A DNA stretch of 64,000 bases, taken from contig NZ_QKRB01000043.1 in the NCBI RefSeq assembly GCF_003233845.1, forward strand, positions 124,001 to 188,000, written 5' to 3'. Shown here in pieces: positions 16,504 to 25,160 of the stretch; positions within the stretch are counted from its first letter, which is position 1; every line of letters begins with the position of its first letter. Both the position numbers and the translations under genes were made by a program. The notes below the pieces were generated by a model. That model did no database searches. It saw only the letters and a list, made by a program, of their open reading frames with translations, and was not told where the DNA came from. The stretch is from Paenibacillus sambharensis (GTDB lineage: Bacteria; Bacillota; Bacilli; Paenibacillales; Paenibacillaceae).

Positions 16504-17547
16504 ATGATGAGAAGAATGCATACATTTCGTTCGGTTGTTTTATTGGTGGCTCTGTCGCTTGGGCTGACAGCCTGCGGAGCGGCAGGAGGGACACAGACGG
16601 ATGCGAAGAAGCCCGTGAAGCTGCTGAATGTGTCTTATGATCCTACACGCGAGTTCTATGTGGAATTTAATGAAGCGTTTGCGAAGCACTGGAAGGAGAA
16701 GAACAACCAGGTTGTCACGATCGACCAGTCGCACGGCGGCTCTGGCAAACAGGCCAGATCCGTGATTGACGGTCTGAAGGCGGATGTTGTTACGCTGGCG
16801 CTGGGCTATGATATTGATGCACTGACCGGCCCCGGGCTGATCAAGCCGGAGTGGCAGTCACAGTTCGGCAATAACAGCTCTCCTTATACGTCCACCATTG
16901 TATTCCTTGTGCGCAAGGGCAATCCGAAAGAAATCAAGGACTGGAATGATCTGATCAAGCCGGGAGTGGAAGTTATTACACCTAATCCGAAGACTTCCGG
17001 CGGTGCAAGGTGGAATTATCTTGCTGCCTGGGGCTATGCGCTGAAGCAGAACGGGGGAGACGAAGCCAAGGCGAGAGAGTTTGTAGGCGAGCTGTTCAAG
17101 CATGTGCCTGTCCTTGACTCGGGTGCGAGGGGGGCAACCACAACCTTCGTGGAACGGAAGATCGGTGATGTGCTGCTGGCTTGGGAGAACGAGGCTCTGC
17201 TGTCGCTTAAGGAGTTCGGAGAAGGAGAATTTGAGATTGTCACGCCTTCGATCAGCATCCTGGCGGAGCCGCCGGTAGCGGTGGTGGATAAGGTAGTGGA
17301 TGACAGGGGCACACGCGAAGTCGCGGAGGCATACTTGGAATACCTTTATAGTGATGAAGGACAGGAACTGGCCGGCAAGCATTACTTCCGCCCCACAAAT
17401 CCGGATATTCTTGCGAAGTATACGGATCAGTACCAGGCGCTGGAGCTGCTTCAGATTGATCAGGATTTTGGCGGCTGGAACGCAGCCCAGGAGAAGCATT
17501 TCAACGATGGCGGCGTCTTTGACCAGATTTATACACCGGGCTCCTAG
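16504..17547 (+). CDS. cysP: Sulfate/thiosulfate-binding lipoprotein
   Basis: Binding protein for sulfate or thiosulfate import. Signal peptide with lipobox LTACG near residue 24. The family signatures are clear: [55 protein letters not shown] and [11 protein letters not shown]. 347 residues. Ribosome site GAGGGGTG. First gene of an operon with cysT and cysW. Could equally be named sbp. Confidence 0.92.
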   Translation: MMRRMHTFRSVVLLVALSLGLTACGAAGGTQTDAKKPVKLLNVSYDPTREFYVEFNEAFAKHWKEKNNQVVTIDQSHGGSGKQARSVIDGLKADVVTLALGYDIDALTGPGLIKPEWQSQFGNNSSPYTSTIVFLVRKGNPKEIKDWNDLIKPGVEVITPNPKTSGGARWNYLAAWGYALKQNGGDEAKAREFVGELFKHVPVLDSGARGATTTFVERKIGDVLLAWENEALLSLKEFGEGEFEIVTPSISILAEPPVAVVDKVVDDRGTREVAEAYLEYLYSDEGQELAGKHYFRPTNPDILAKYTDQYQALELLQIDQDFGGWNAAQEKHFNDGGVFDQIYTPGS

Positions 17548-17578
17548 CGGCTGCGGTAATGACAGGAGCTGACTTCAC

Positions 17579-18418
17579 ATGAAAGGTTCCAAGGGCAAGA
17601 GCAGAAGCGTGCTGCCGGGATTCGGCCTGACGATGGGCTTTACAGTCTTTTACCTGGGCGTTATGGTCCTGATTCCGCTGGCTGGTGTATTTATCAAGAC
17701 ATCCGGGATGTCTCTGTCCGAGCTGTGGCAGACCATATCGGCCCCCAGGGTAGCAGCTTCCCTGAAGGTGAGCTTCGTTACCTCGTTCAGTGCTGCGGCC
17801 CTGAATATGGTTTTTGGTCTGCTGGTCGCCTGGGTGCTGGTCCGTTACCGGTTTCCCGGCAAGCGGCTTGTCGACAGTCTCGTGGATCTGCCGTTCGCCC
17901 TCCCGACTGCTGTCGCGGGAATTGCGCTGACGGCAATTTACGCCCCGAACGGCTGGATTGGCCAGTATCTGGAGCCGCTGGGCATTAAGGTGGCCTATAC
18001 GCCGCTCGGCATCACCATAGCACTGGTGTTCATCGGCCTGCCGTTTGTGGTGAGGACGGTTCAGCCGATCCTTCAGGATATGGATAAGGAAACCGAGGAA
18101 GCGGCGGTTATGCTTGGTGCTTACAGGCTTAGAACATTCATCCGGGTTATTCTCCCCGGGCTTGTCCCGCCGCTCCTGACAGGATTTGCACTGGCTTTTG
18201 CAAGGGGAGTTGGCGAATATGGTTCCGTAGTGTTCATCTCAGGCAATATGCCGATGAAAACGGAGATTGCGCCGCTTCTTATTATGACGAAGCTGGAGCA
18301 GTACGATTATGCCGGTGCTACGGCAATTGCGATGGTCATGCTGGTCCTCTCGTTCCTGATGCTCCTGTTAATCAATTACCTGCAGTGGCGAAGCAACCGC
18401 CGCGTCATATCGGAATAG
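17579..18418 (+). CDS. cysT: Sulfate ABC transporter permease CysT
   Basis: Membrane subunit of the sulfate/thiosulfate importer. Six hydrophobic segments; [17 protein letters not shown] and the EAA-type loop [21 protein letters not shown] are characteristic, as is [17 protein letters not shown]. 279 residues. The ATG follows a GGAGCTG site, 31 bases after cysP. Confidence 0.92.
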   Translation: MKGSKGKSRSVLPGFGLTMGFTVFYLGVMVLIPLAGVFIKTSGMSLSELWQTISAPRVAASLKVSFVTSFSAAALNMVFGLLVAWVLVRYRFPGKRLVDSLVDLPFALPTAVAGIALTAIYAPNGWIGQYLEPLGIKVAYTPLGITIALVFIGLPFVVRTVQPILQDMDKETEEAAVMLGAYRLRTFIRVILPGLVPPLLTGFALAFARGVGEYGSVVFISGNMPMKTEIAPLLIMTKLEQYDYAGATAIAMVMLVLSFLMLLLINYLQWRSNRRVISE

Positions 18419-18430
18419 GAGGACGGCAGC

Positions 18431-19339
18431 ATGGCTGGAGCTATTACCACGCATTTATCAGAAGAGACTGCCCGAAGGCCTCGGCACATTAATGAAGGGC
18501 CAGTCGTACGGATCGTGCTGATCACTATAGCACTGCTATTTCTGGGACTCGTTGTTTTGCTCCCGCTGGCATCGGTGTTTGTGGAAGCCTTCAAGCGCGG
18601 CATGGATGTCTACTACAGTGCCATAACGGAGAAGGATGCGTTATCTGCTCTCCGCATGACGCTGCTCGCTGCGGCAGTGGCTGTACCGCTCAATACGGTG
18701 TTCGGCATTGCGGCGGCATGGGCGATAACGAAGTTCCGGTTCAAGGGCAAGAATCTGCTGATTACGCTTATCGATCTTCCGTTTGCCGTATCGCCTGTCA
18801 TCGCGGGACTTATATTCGTCTTGATGTTTGGGGCACAGGGCTTCTTCGGTCCCTGGCTCGCGTCACATGACATCCAGATCATATTTGCCCTGCCGGGAAT
18901 AGTGCTCGCGACCGTATTTGTGACCTTTCCCTTCGTCGCGCGTGAGCTGATCCCGCTGATGGAGGCACAGGGTGTACTTGAAGAAGAGGCAGCAGCCAGC
19001 CTTGGTGCACGCGGCTGGCAGATTTTTTGGCGCATCACGCTGCCCAACATTAAATGGGGCCTGCTCTATGGCATCATTCTCTGCAACGCCAGGGCAATGG
19101 GCGAATTTGGAGCCGTCTCGGTAGTGTCGGGACATATCCGGGGACAGACGAACACACTGCCGCTACATGTGGAGATACTGTACAACGAATATCAATTCTC
19201 CGCATCCTTTGCCGCAGCATCCCTGCTTGTCCTGCTGGCTATTATTACACTGCTCGTCAAGGCTTTCATAGAATGGAAGACATCCCAGAGGAAGCCTGCT
19301 ACAGAAGGCGGCGGCTTGCCGCTATTGGAAAACGAATGA
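18431..19339 (+). CDS. cysW: Sulfate ABC transporter permease CysW
   Basis: Second sulfate permease subunit. DLPFAVSPVIAGLIFVLMFG, EEEAAASLGARGWQIFWRITLP and NARAMGEFGAVSVVSGHIRGQT are CysW hallmarks. About 302 residues with a ~30-residue cytoplasmic N-terminus. The operon has no cysA: the next gene is yezD-like, so the ATPase must come from elsewhere. Confidence 0.92.
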   Translation: MAGAITTHLSEETARRPRHINEGPVVRIVLITIALLFLGLVVLLPLASVFVEAFKRGMDVYYSAITEKDALSALRMTLLAAAVAVPLNTVFGIAAAWAITKFRFKGKNLLITLIDLPFAVSPVIAGLIFVLMFGAQGFFGPWLASHDIQIIFALPGIVLATVFVTFPFVARELIPLMEAQGVLEEEAAASLGARGWQIFWRITLPNIKWGLLYGIILCNARAMGEFGAVSVVSGHIRGQTNTLPLHVEILYNEYQFSASFAAASLLVLLAIITLLVKAFIEWKTSQRKPATEGGGLPLLENE

Positions 19340-19364
19340 TGAATGAATAAGGAGGCGTATCAAT

Positions 19365-19568
19365 ATGGCTAAAGCGGTGGAGATCAATGAATACTGGCGG
19401 GACCGGATTTTGGAGCAGGTTAACGGGATGGAATATGGTTCGGTGCTCATTACGGTTCATGATGGACGGATTGTCCAGATCGACCGGACGGAACGCAAGA
19501 GATTTGACCCTTCTGCAGGTGCCGTAGCCGTTGCGGCGCCTCAGAAGAAAAACGGTACACACAACTGA
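19365..19568 (+). CDS. yezD: YezD-family small protein (DUF2292)
   Basis: 67 residues; the core EINEYWRDRILEQVNGMEYGSVLITVHDGRIVQIDRTERKR-type pattern (positions 6-46) is the DUF2292/YezD fold, repeatedly found beside sulfur-acquisition genes in Bacillota. Ribosome site AAGGAGG, ATG 19365. The Ala/Val-rich tail is unstructured-looking. Biochemical role unknown; guilt by association with sulfate import. Confidence 0.85.
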   Translation: MAKAVEINEYWRDRILEQVNGMEYGSVLITVHDGRIVQIDRTERKRFDPSAGAVAVAAPQKKNGTHN

Positions 19569-19642
19569 CAGTTTCAGAAAATGAATGGGTGGGCTTAACA
19601 GCATACGGGATGAAACAGTTGTTATCTACCGGAAAACTGGAG

Positions 19643-19691
19643 ATACGACAGTGATGACAAGGCGAGTAGCCCATCATTGTCGTATTTTTTT
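19643..19691 (+). terminator. Terminator of the cys operon
   Basis: Arms ATACGACAGTGATG and CATCATTGTCGTAT around a GC-rich loop, followed by seven T residues. It separates cysPTW-yezD from the SsuD-like gene. Confidence 0.88.
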
Positions 19692-19716
19692 ATGACACTG
19701 GGAGGATGAGAGAGAG

Positions 19717-20850
19717 ATGACGATAGTGCGGAGCAGTGAAGTTGAATTCGGATGGTTCATTCCTACAACAGGGGATGGCCGCTATTTAGGGGTGGAACCG
19801 GAAAGGCCGGCGACGCAAGCTTACATGACCGAGGTGGCTGTAGCTGCCGAAGAGGCGGGTTTCGAGTTTGCGCTGATTCCCGCTGGCGGAGACTGCCTCG
19901 ATGCATGGGTGGTAGGCTCCTGGATCGGTGCGCAGACAACCCGGCTGAAGCCGCTGGTGGCGTTAAGGCCCGGGTTAATAAGTCCCGTGCTGGCAGCCCG
20001 GATGGCGGCGACCCTCGACCAGGTTTCGGGAGGCAGGGCTCTTATCAATGTGGTGACAGGGCATTATGCCGAGGACTTGAAAGCATCCGGAGACCCGCTG
20101 TACGCGAATCATGATGAACGCTATAACCGAACCCGAGAGTTTATGGAAATTGTTAGAGGGGTCTGGCAAGCCGGAGCAGGAGCATTTGACTACAAAGGCC
20201 GGCATTATGAAGTGGAAGGCGGGCGCTGTCTGCCGGCGCCATTCCGCAAGCCTCATCCGCCGGTATACTTTGGCGGCAGCTCTCCAGCGGGCAAACGGGC
20301 CGCGGCTGCTATAGCGGATGTTTACCTGATGTGGACCGAGCCGCTCGAATGGATCAAGGAGCAGATCACCGAGATGCAGCAGTTTGTACTGGAGCATGAG
20401 AAGGAGACCGGAATCAGGCGGCAGCTGCAGTTTGGCATACGGGCGCAGCTTGTCGTCAGAGAGACGGAAGAGGAGGCGTGGGCGGCTGCGCGTTCCATCA
20501 TTAGCAAGGTGGACCCTTCGCTGCTTAATGAGCGGGCGAAGCGCCATGCACAGACAGACGCAACCAACCAGAAGCGTCAGATGGAGCTGTGGCAGCAGTC
20601 GCAAGAGGATGATTACGTGATTGGGCCTAATCTTTGGTCGGGCTTGTCAGCAGTCAGAGGAGGGGGAGCAGTTGCATTCGTCGGAACACCTGAACAAGTG
20701 TCCGACAGGCTGGTTGAGTTTGCCGATGCGGGCATTTCCTCTTTTATTCTATCGGGCTACCCGCATCTGGAAGAAGCCCGGATTGCCGGGAAGCTGCTGC
20801 TGCCGCTCGTCCGGAAGAAGCTGGCCGGACGTATTGCCGTTCAACTATAA
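19717..20850 (+). CDS. SsuD-like FMNH2-dependent sulfonate monooxygenase
   Basis: LLM-class flavin monooxygenase that should cleave a C-S bond, releasing sulfite and an aldehyde. Family hallmarks run through the protein: FIPTTGDGRYLG, LVALRPGLISPVLAARMAA, LDQVSGGRALINVVTGHY, PPVYFGGSSPAG and SGYPHLEEA. Compared by eye with E. coli SsuD, the Cys (GGDCLDAW), Arg (VRGGGAV) and Tyr (SGYPHLEE) positions are kept, but the His of RLHVIVRET is Gln here (RAQLVVRET). 377 residues. Only 17 bases separate it from a sugar-type binding protein, hinting at a sulfonated sugar substrate. No flavin reductase gene is adjacent. Confidence 0.85.
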   Translation: MTIVRSSEVEFGWFIPTTGDGRYLGVEPERPATQAYMTEVAVAAEEAGFEFALIPAGGDCLDAWVVGSWIGAQTTRLKPLVALRPGLISPVLAARMAATLDQVSGGRALINVVTGHYAEDLKASGDPLYANHDERYNRTREFMEIVRGVWQAGAGAFDYKGRHYEVEGGRCLPAPFRKPHPPVYFGGSSPAGKRAAAAIADVYLMWTEPLEWIKEQITEMQQFVLEHEKETGIRRQLQFGIRAQLVVRETEEEAWAAARSIISKVDPSLLNERAKRHAQTDATNQKRQMELWQQSQEDDYVIGPNLWSGLSAVRGGGAVAFVGTPEQVSDRLVEFADAGISSFILSGYPHLEEARIAGKLLLPLVRKKLAGRIAVQL

Positions 20851-20867
20851 ATTGGAGGACTACAACG

Positions 20868-22169
20868 ATGAAATCATCTATCCGTTATATATTTCTTACT
20901 ATAGTAATGGTAGTAACCGTTATGCTGACCTCCGCCTGCTCATCCGGCAATGGCTCAACGACCGGCACCGGTGAACAGCCTACTACGCCAGCTTCAGGCA
21001 ATGGAGGTGCCGTCAAAAAAGTAACCGTCAATTTCCTTCATTGGCGCGGTGAGGACCAGGAAGTTTTCGGCCGGCTTATCAGCCAATTTGAAGAGGCAAA
21101 TCCGGGAATTCAAATTGAGACACAGGTGTTTCCATCCGACCAATATCAGGCTTCCGCTCAGGCCAAGCTGCTGGACGGGTCCAGCGGCGACGTCTTCGCA
21201 GCTTTCCCGGGGGCACAGTTTGAAGCACTTGTTCGCGCCGGCCTTTACACCGATTTGAGTGGTGAAGCCTTCCTGAGCGCATACAATCCGTCCTTAATTG
21301 AAGCTGGTCAGAAGGACGGACGCCAGCTCGCAGTGCCGTATCAGCTGGTTTACAATATGCCGATCTATAATGTCAAGCTGTTTGAGGAGCAAGACATCGA
21401 GGTGCCGAAGGACTGGGACGGCTTCCTGGCGGCAGCCGAGAAGCTGAAGCAGGCCGGTATTATACCAATCGCTTTTCCGGGGGCTGATATTGGCCCTGGT
21501 CAGTTTATGAACGTGATGGTGATGAATAATGCTCCGGACCCGGACATTTTCGTCAAGCTTGAAGCAGGGGAGACGAAGCTTACGGATGCATGGTGGGTGA
21601 AGACGCTTGCCCAGTTCAAAGAGCTGAATGACAAGGGATATTTCCAGCCTGATGCACTCGGTACGAAGGACCAGGGAGCCGGGGCCTTGTTCGTTCAGGA
21701 TAAAGCGGCAATGCTTGCTACCGGTTCCTACCAGCTGGCTCAGCACAAGAAGAATAACCCGGAGCTTGAGCAAAAACTTCTTGCGCCTATTACGGTTCCG
21801 GCGAATGAGATGATCTACGAAGGCATTCATACGACAACCTTCCTGCTCGGAGTGAACAGCCAGTCGAAGCATCCGGAGGAAGCGAAGAAGTGGCTTGCTT
21901 TCTTGAGCAGTCCGGAAGCCGCTGGGGCTTATGCTAACGCCACTGGCCAGAATGTGACAGTGAACGGTGTGGAATATGAGACAGAGGAGCTGAAGGCAGT
22001 GGCCGAGTGGAGCACGCGGAAGACAAGATTTCAGCCGCGCTTCACGATGAAGAACGCCGAGGTTCAGAAGGCCGTAACGGGTTCAATACAGGCAGTTCTG
22101 GCTGGCCAGACACCTGAGCAGGCGGCCGCGGACGCCCAAGCAATTGTCAATCAGGAGATTGGAAAATAA
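20868..22169 (+). CDS. CUT1 sugar-type binding lipoprotein
   Basis: Family 1 solute-binding lipoprotein, 433 residues, lipobox LTSACS near residue 24, a Thr/Gly-rich spacer and then VNFLHWRGEDQEVFGRLISQFEEANPGI, the classic start of the mature fold. Ribosome site TTGGAGGAC. It is the binding subunit for the two permeases that follow. Normally these carry mono- or oligosaccharides; placement directly after an SsuD-like enzyme suggests a sulfonated ligand, which is inference only. Confidence 0.9.
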   Translation: MKSSIRYIFLTIVMVVTVMLTSACSSGNGSTTGTGEQPTTPASGNGGAVKKVTVNFLHWRGEDQEVFGRLISQFEEANPGIQIETQVFPSDQYQASAQAKLLDGSSGDVFAAFPGAQFEALVRAGLYTDLSGEAFLSAYNPSLIEAGQKDGRQLAVPYQLVYNMPIYNVKLFEEQDIEVPKDWDGFLAAAEKLKQAGIIPIAFPGADIGPGQFMNVMVMNNAPDPDIFVKLEAGETKLTDAWWVKTLAQFKELNDKGYFQPDALGTKDQGAGALFVQDKAAMLATGSYQLAQHKKNNPELEQKLLAPITVPANEMIYEGIHTTTFLLGVNSQSKHPEEAKKWLAFLSSPEAAGAYANATGQNVTVNGVEYETEELKAVAEWSTRKTRFQPRFTMKNAEVQKAVTGSIQAVLAGQTPEQAAADAQAIVNQEIGK

Positions 22170-22170
22170 G

Positions 22171-23043
22171 ATGAGGCGCCGCAGACCGCTCATCCTGTTT
22201 TTCCTGCCCGGACTTGTCTTGTATCTGGCTGTGTTCGTCTACCCGACGCTAAGCGGACTGTATTATTCCTTCACGGATTGGGATGGTCTGTCTCCATCCC
22301 ACCGTTTTGTGGGGCTGGACAATTATTTACGCCTTGCAGAGCATATTGTTTTTCAGAAGGCGCTTGTCAACAATTTGAAGTTTATGGCCGCCGTAGTGTT
22401 CTGTCAGACGATTCTCTCACTTGTGCTGGCGCTGTATCTGCAGCGGAGCACACACGTCAACGCGGCGCTGCGGTCGCTTTATTTTATACCGGCCATTCTG
22501 TCATCCGTATCAGTCGGTTTTATCTGGACGTTTATTTACGATCCGTCCTTCGGCATGCTGAACAATCTGCTGGAGAGTGCCGGCTTGTCCTCCTGGTCGC
22601 GGAACTGGCTGGGGGATGCGGGGATTGCGATCTACGCGGTGGCAGGTGTTCAGGCCTGGGCGCATATCGGGCAGATGGTTATTCTGTTCGTTGCCGGACT
22701 GCAGGCCATACCCGCAGATCTGCTGGAATCTGCGAAGCTGGACGGAGGGACGCGGTGGCAGGTGTTCCGCCATGTGACCTGGCCGCTGCTGGCACCTGCT
22801 GCTGCGCTTGTCGTATCGTATACTACGATTCAGTCCTTCAAGGCATTTGATCTCGTGTTCACGATGACCGGAGGAGGGCCGAATTATTCGACCGAGATTC
22901 TGTCCACCTTCATATACGGGACGGCCTTCAGCAGCTTTAAGTTCGGCTTTGCCGCTGCGGCTTCATGTGTCTTCCTGCTGCTCATTGCGGTCATTACATT
23001 CCTTCAGTTCAAGGCGCTCAGGACCGAACGGGTGACCTACTAG
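22171..23043 (+). CDS. CUT1 ABC transporter permease (MalF type)
   Basis: Membrane subunit with six segments. FFLPGLVLYLAVFVYPTLSG at the N-terminus and the EAA loop ESAKLDGGTRWQVFRHVTWP. ATG 22171 begins one base after the binding-protein stop; AGGAGATTGG within the previous gene serves as its ribosome site. Upstream 22144 frame extends into that gene and is not needed. 290 residues. Confidence 0.9.
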   Translation: MRRRRPLILFFLPGLVLYLAVFVYPTLSGLYYSFTDWDGLSPSHRFVGLDNYLRLAEHIVFQKALVNNLKFMAAVVFCQTILSLVLALYLQRSTHVNAALRSLYFIPAILSSVSVGFIWTFIYDPSFGMLNNLLESAGLSSWSRNWLGDAGIAIYAVAGVQAWAHIGQMVILFVAGLQAIPADLLESAKLDGGTRWQVFRHVTWPLLAPAAALVVSYTTIQSFKAFDLVFTMTGGGPNYSTEILSTFIYGTAFSSFKFGFAAAASCVFLLLIAVITFLQFKALRTERVTY

Positions 23044-23074
23044 TTATAGAAGAAGAAGATAGGGGGGAACTGCA

Positions 23075-23890
23075 TTGCTGAACCGGCTGGCAGGTATACT
23101 GCTGCTTACAGGCTTTGCCTGTATCGTAATACTGCCGCTGCTTCTGGTTGTATTTACGGCCTTTAAGACGACGCCGGAATTTTACCGCAACCCGATCGGT
23201 CTTCCCGCGGCTTGGTCGCTGGAGCATTTGGTTGCTCTGTTTAAGGAACAGCCGATGTGGCGGTACTTCGGCAACAGTCTTATCGTTACAGCGGCGACGG
23301 TGCTGCTTGAGCTGCTCCTCGCCGGCATGATCGCCTATGGGATTATACGACTCGGGGGAAGGGGCAGCAGGCTCTTGTTTGCTCTGTTCGCCGCGGGATT
23401 GATGGTGCCTTCGCAGGTCAATATGATTCCCATCTATCAGTTTGTCCGCTCGCTTGGCTTAATGAACAGCTTGAGCGGCCTCGTGGTTGTCTCCGTATCG
23501 GTCTTGCTGCCGCTGTCGGTCTTTATGCTATCCGGATTTATGCGGACGCTGCCGAAGGAAATATTAGAGGCAGGAGAAATCGACGGGGCTGGAGAATGGC
23601 GACTCATGCTCCAAATTGCCCTGCCGCTGTCGGCTCCTTACCTGGCGGCGGTCTCGGCTTTCCTGTTCATCATCGTATGGAATGATATGCTCTTCCCAAT
23701 GCTCATGCTGACAGGTAAGGAAAATATGACCCTGCCGATTGCGCTGCTGCAGTTCAGAGGGGAATATGTGACCGATTATCCGATGCTGCTGACGGGTGTG
23801 ATGGTCGCATCCCTGCCTGTTATTATTCTTTTTGTACTGCTTCAGCGCTACTTCATTGCCGGAACGTTGGCCGGGGCTTTGAAGGGCTAG
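23075..23890 (+). CDS. CUT1 ABC transporter permease (MalG type)
   Basis: Second permease, 271 residues, starting at TTG 23075 behind AGGGGGGAAC. TAFKTTPEFYRNPIGLPAAW after the first segment, EAA loop EAGEIDGAGEWRLMLQIALP, C-terminus IAGTLAGALKG. Completes the transporter apart from an ATPase. Followed at once by a strong bidirectional terminator. Confidence 0.9.
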   Translation: MLNRLAGILLLTGFACIVILPLLLVVFTAFKTTPEFYRNPIGLPAAWSLEHLVALFKEQPMWRYFGNSLIVTAATVLLELLLAGMIAYGIIRLGGRGSRLLFALFAAGLMVPSQVNMIPIYQFVRSLGLMNSLSGLVVVSVSVLLPLSVFMLSGFMRTLPKEILEAGEIDGAGEWRLMLQIALPLSAPYLAAVSAFLFIIVWNDMLFPMLMLTGKENMTLPIALLQFRGEYVTDYPMLLTGVMVASLPVIILFVLLQRYFIAGTLAGALKG

Positions 23891-23920
23891 CGGGGGTGAG
23901 GTCCGGAAAAACTTATATAC

Positions 23921-23963
23921 AAAAAAGAACGGAGCAGCCTTGCGGCTGCTTCCGTTCTTTTTT
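23921..23963. terminator. Bidirectional terminator
   Basis: Arms AAAAAAGAACGGAGCAGCC and GGCTGCTTCCGTTCTTTTTT with a TTGC loop; it serves the plus-strand transporter operon and the convergent minus-strand peptidase gene, whose stop codon lies inside it. Confidence 0.92.
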
Positions 23964-24822
23964 ATTTTTGCTCCCACCATTTCAGATATGGGAAGGGGTC
24001 AATACTGGTCCAAGTCGGGCTCGTCTTATAGATGCCGAAATGCAGATGAGGATCAAATTTCCCTGACGTGCCTTCCGGGCCGTATCCGGTGTTGCCCACG
24101 TAACCGAGCAGCTGGCCCTTCTTCACGGAGACCCCCATACCAAGACCAGGTGCATATTTGCTTAAATGAGCATAATAGAAGGCCGTTGTGGAATCGACGC
24201 GAATGGTGACGCGCCAGCCCCCGTATTCATTCCAGCCGTAGTTGATGATTTGGCCGTCGAGCACGCTGTAGATCGGTGTTCCCTGCTTGGCGAAAATATC
24301 GACCCCATCGTGCTTGCGCAGCTGTTCGCCCGTCGGTGTCCAGGACCTGCCGTCATTGTAGTTGTTTACGAGAGGCAGCTGGAAGGTCCCTTTGGCGAGG
24401 GGAAAAACACCGTCAGCATAGGCTGCGGGTTGAGCGGGCTTCGGCTGCACTGCAGGTGCGGCTGTTTTCGTCTCGGGAATCCAGATGGTCAGCCCGTTCC
24501 ATATGTTGTTCGGATTGCTGATTTGAGGATTGGCCTTAATGAGTGCATCTAATGTAATCCCGTATTTTTGGCTGATCAGCCACATGGTTTCATTGTGTAC
24601 GATGTGAGCCGAGGGACCTGGAACATCAAGCACTTGACCGGGATATAGGGCATCAGATGTAAGCTGATTGCGCTGAACCAGGTCCGTAACGGTAGTTTCA
24701 TATTTAAGTGATATTTTCCAGAGCGAATCCCCTGGCAGCACCGTATAGGAAGCGCCCTGGGCAGTACCAGCCATCAACAGCAGGCCGGCGGTAACGCCGA
24801 GTATTCCTGTTTTAAACTTCAC
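23962..24822 (-). CDS. LysM-M23 cell wall endopeptidase
   Basis: Secreted peptidoglycan hydrolase. Signal peptide of about 23 residues ending TAQGA; LysM repeats at ~25-70 (YTVLPGDSLWKISLKY) and ~72-115 (HIVHNETMWLISQKYG, IWNGLTIWIP); a Pro/Ala linker; then an M23 domain with zinc-ligand motif HDGVDIFA and HLHFGIY, plus HLSKYAPGLGMGVSVKKGQ. 286 residues. Probably cleaves cross-link peptides during growth or sporulation. Monocistronic or last in the minus-strand group. Confidence 0.92.
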   Translation of the reverse strand: MKFKTGILGVTAGLLLMAGTAQGASYTVLPGDSLWKISLKYETTVTDLVQRNQLTSDALYPGQVLDVPGPSAHIVHNETMWLISQKYGITLDALIKANPQISNPNNIWNGLTIWIPETKTAAPAVQPKPAQPAAYADGVFPLAKGTFQLPLVNNYNDGRSWTPTGEQLRKHDGVDIFAKQGTPIYSVLDGQIINYGWNEYGGWRVTIRVDSTTAFYYAHLSKYAPGLGMGVSVKKGQLLGYVGNTGYGPEGTSGKFDPHLHFGIYKTSPTWTSIDPFPYLKWWEQK

Positions 24823-24918
24823 ATCATCACTCCTCGACAGGTATATACCTACTATATCGAGGAAAAGTTGCGTGGTTGTGAGACTCAGATTTTGGTAACG
24901 ATACAGATTGAAAAATAA

Positions 24919-25080
24919 CTAACCGTTATATAGCGGTGCATCAACGCGCAGCTCCGATGCCGGCTGCGGTGCCCTAACCAGATCATCATTACCCGAAGCA
25001 TACTGCACGAGAAGATACACGACCAGAGCTAATGCCGCACACACACCCAAAAGAATAAATACCGCTTTACGTCCGTCCAT
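24919..25080 (-). CDS. Small single-span membrane protein, 53 residues
   Basis: Minus-strand frame with ATG at 25080 behind AGGTGCCTG. It encodes MDGRKAVFILLGVCAALAL, one hydrophobic segment (residues 6-28), then a polar tail ending APQPASELRVDAPLYNG. Good start context and a sensible membrane topology argue that it is real; no family recognised. It lies between the peptidase and the orphan binding protein, 80 bases after the latter. Confidence 0.6.
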   Translation of the reverse strand: MDGRKAVFILLGVCAALALVVYLLVQYASGNDDLVRAPQPASELRVDAPLYNG

Positions 25081-25160
25081 CAGGCACCTGCTTTCCAAGT
25101 TATCATCTGCTTATTATACATGATGGAGGCGGGCTCTGACTATTCGAGGAACTGGTCTTG

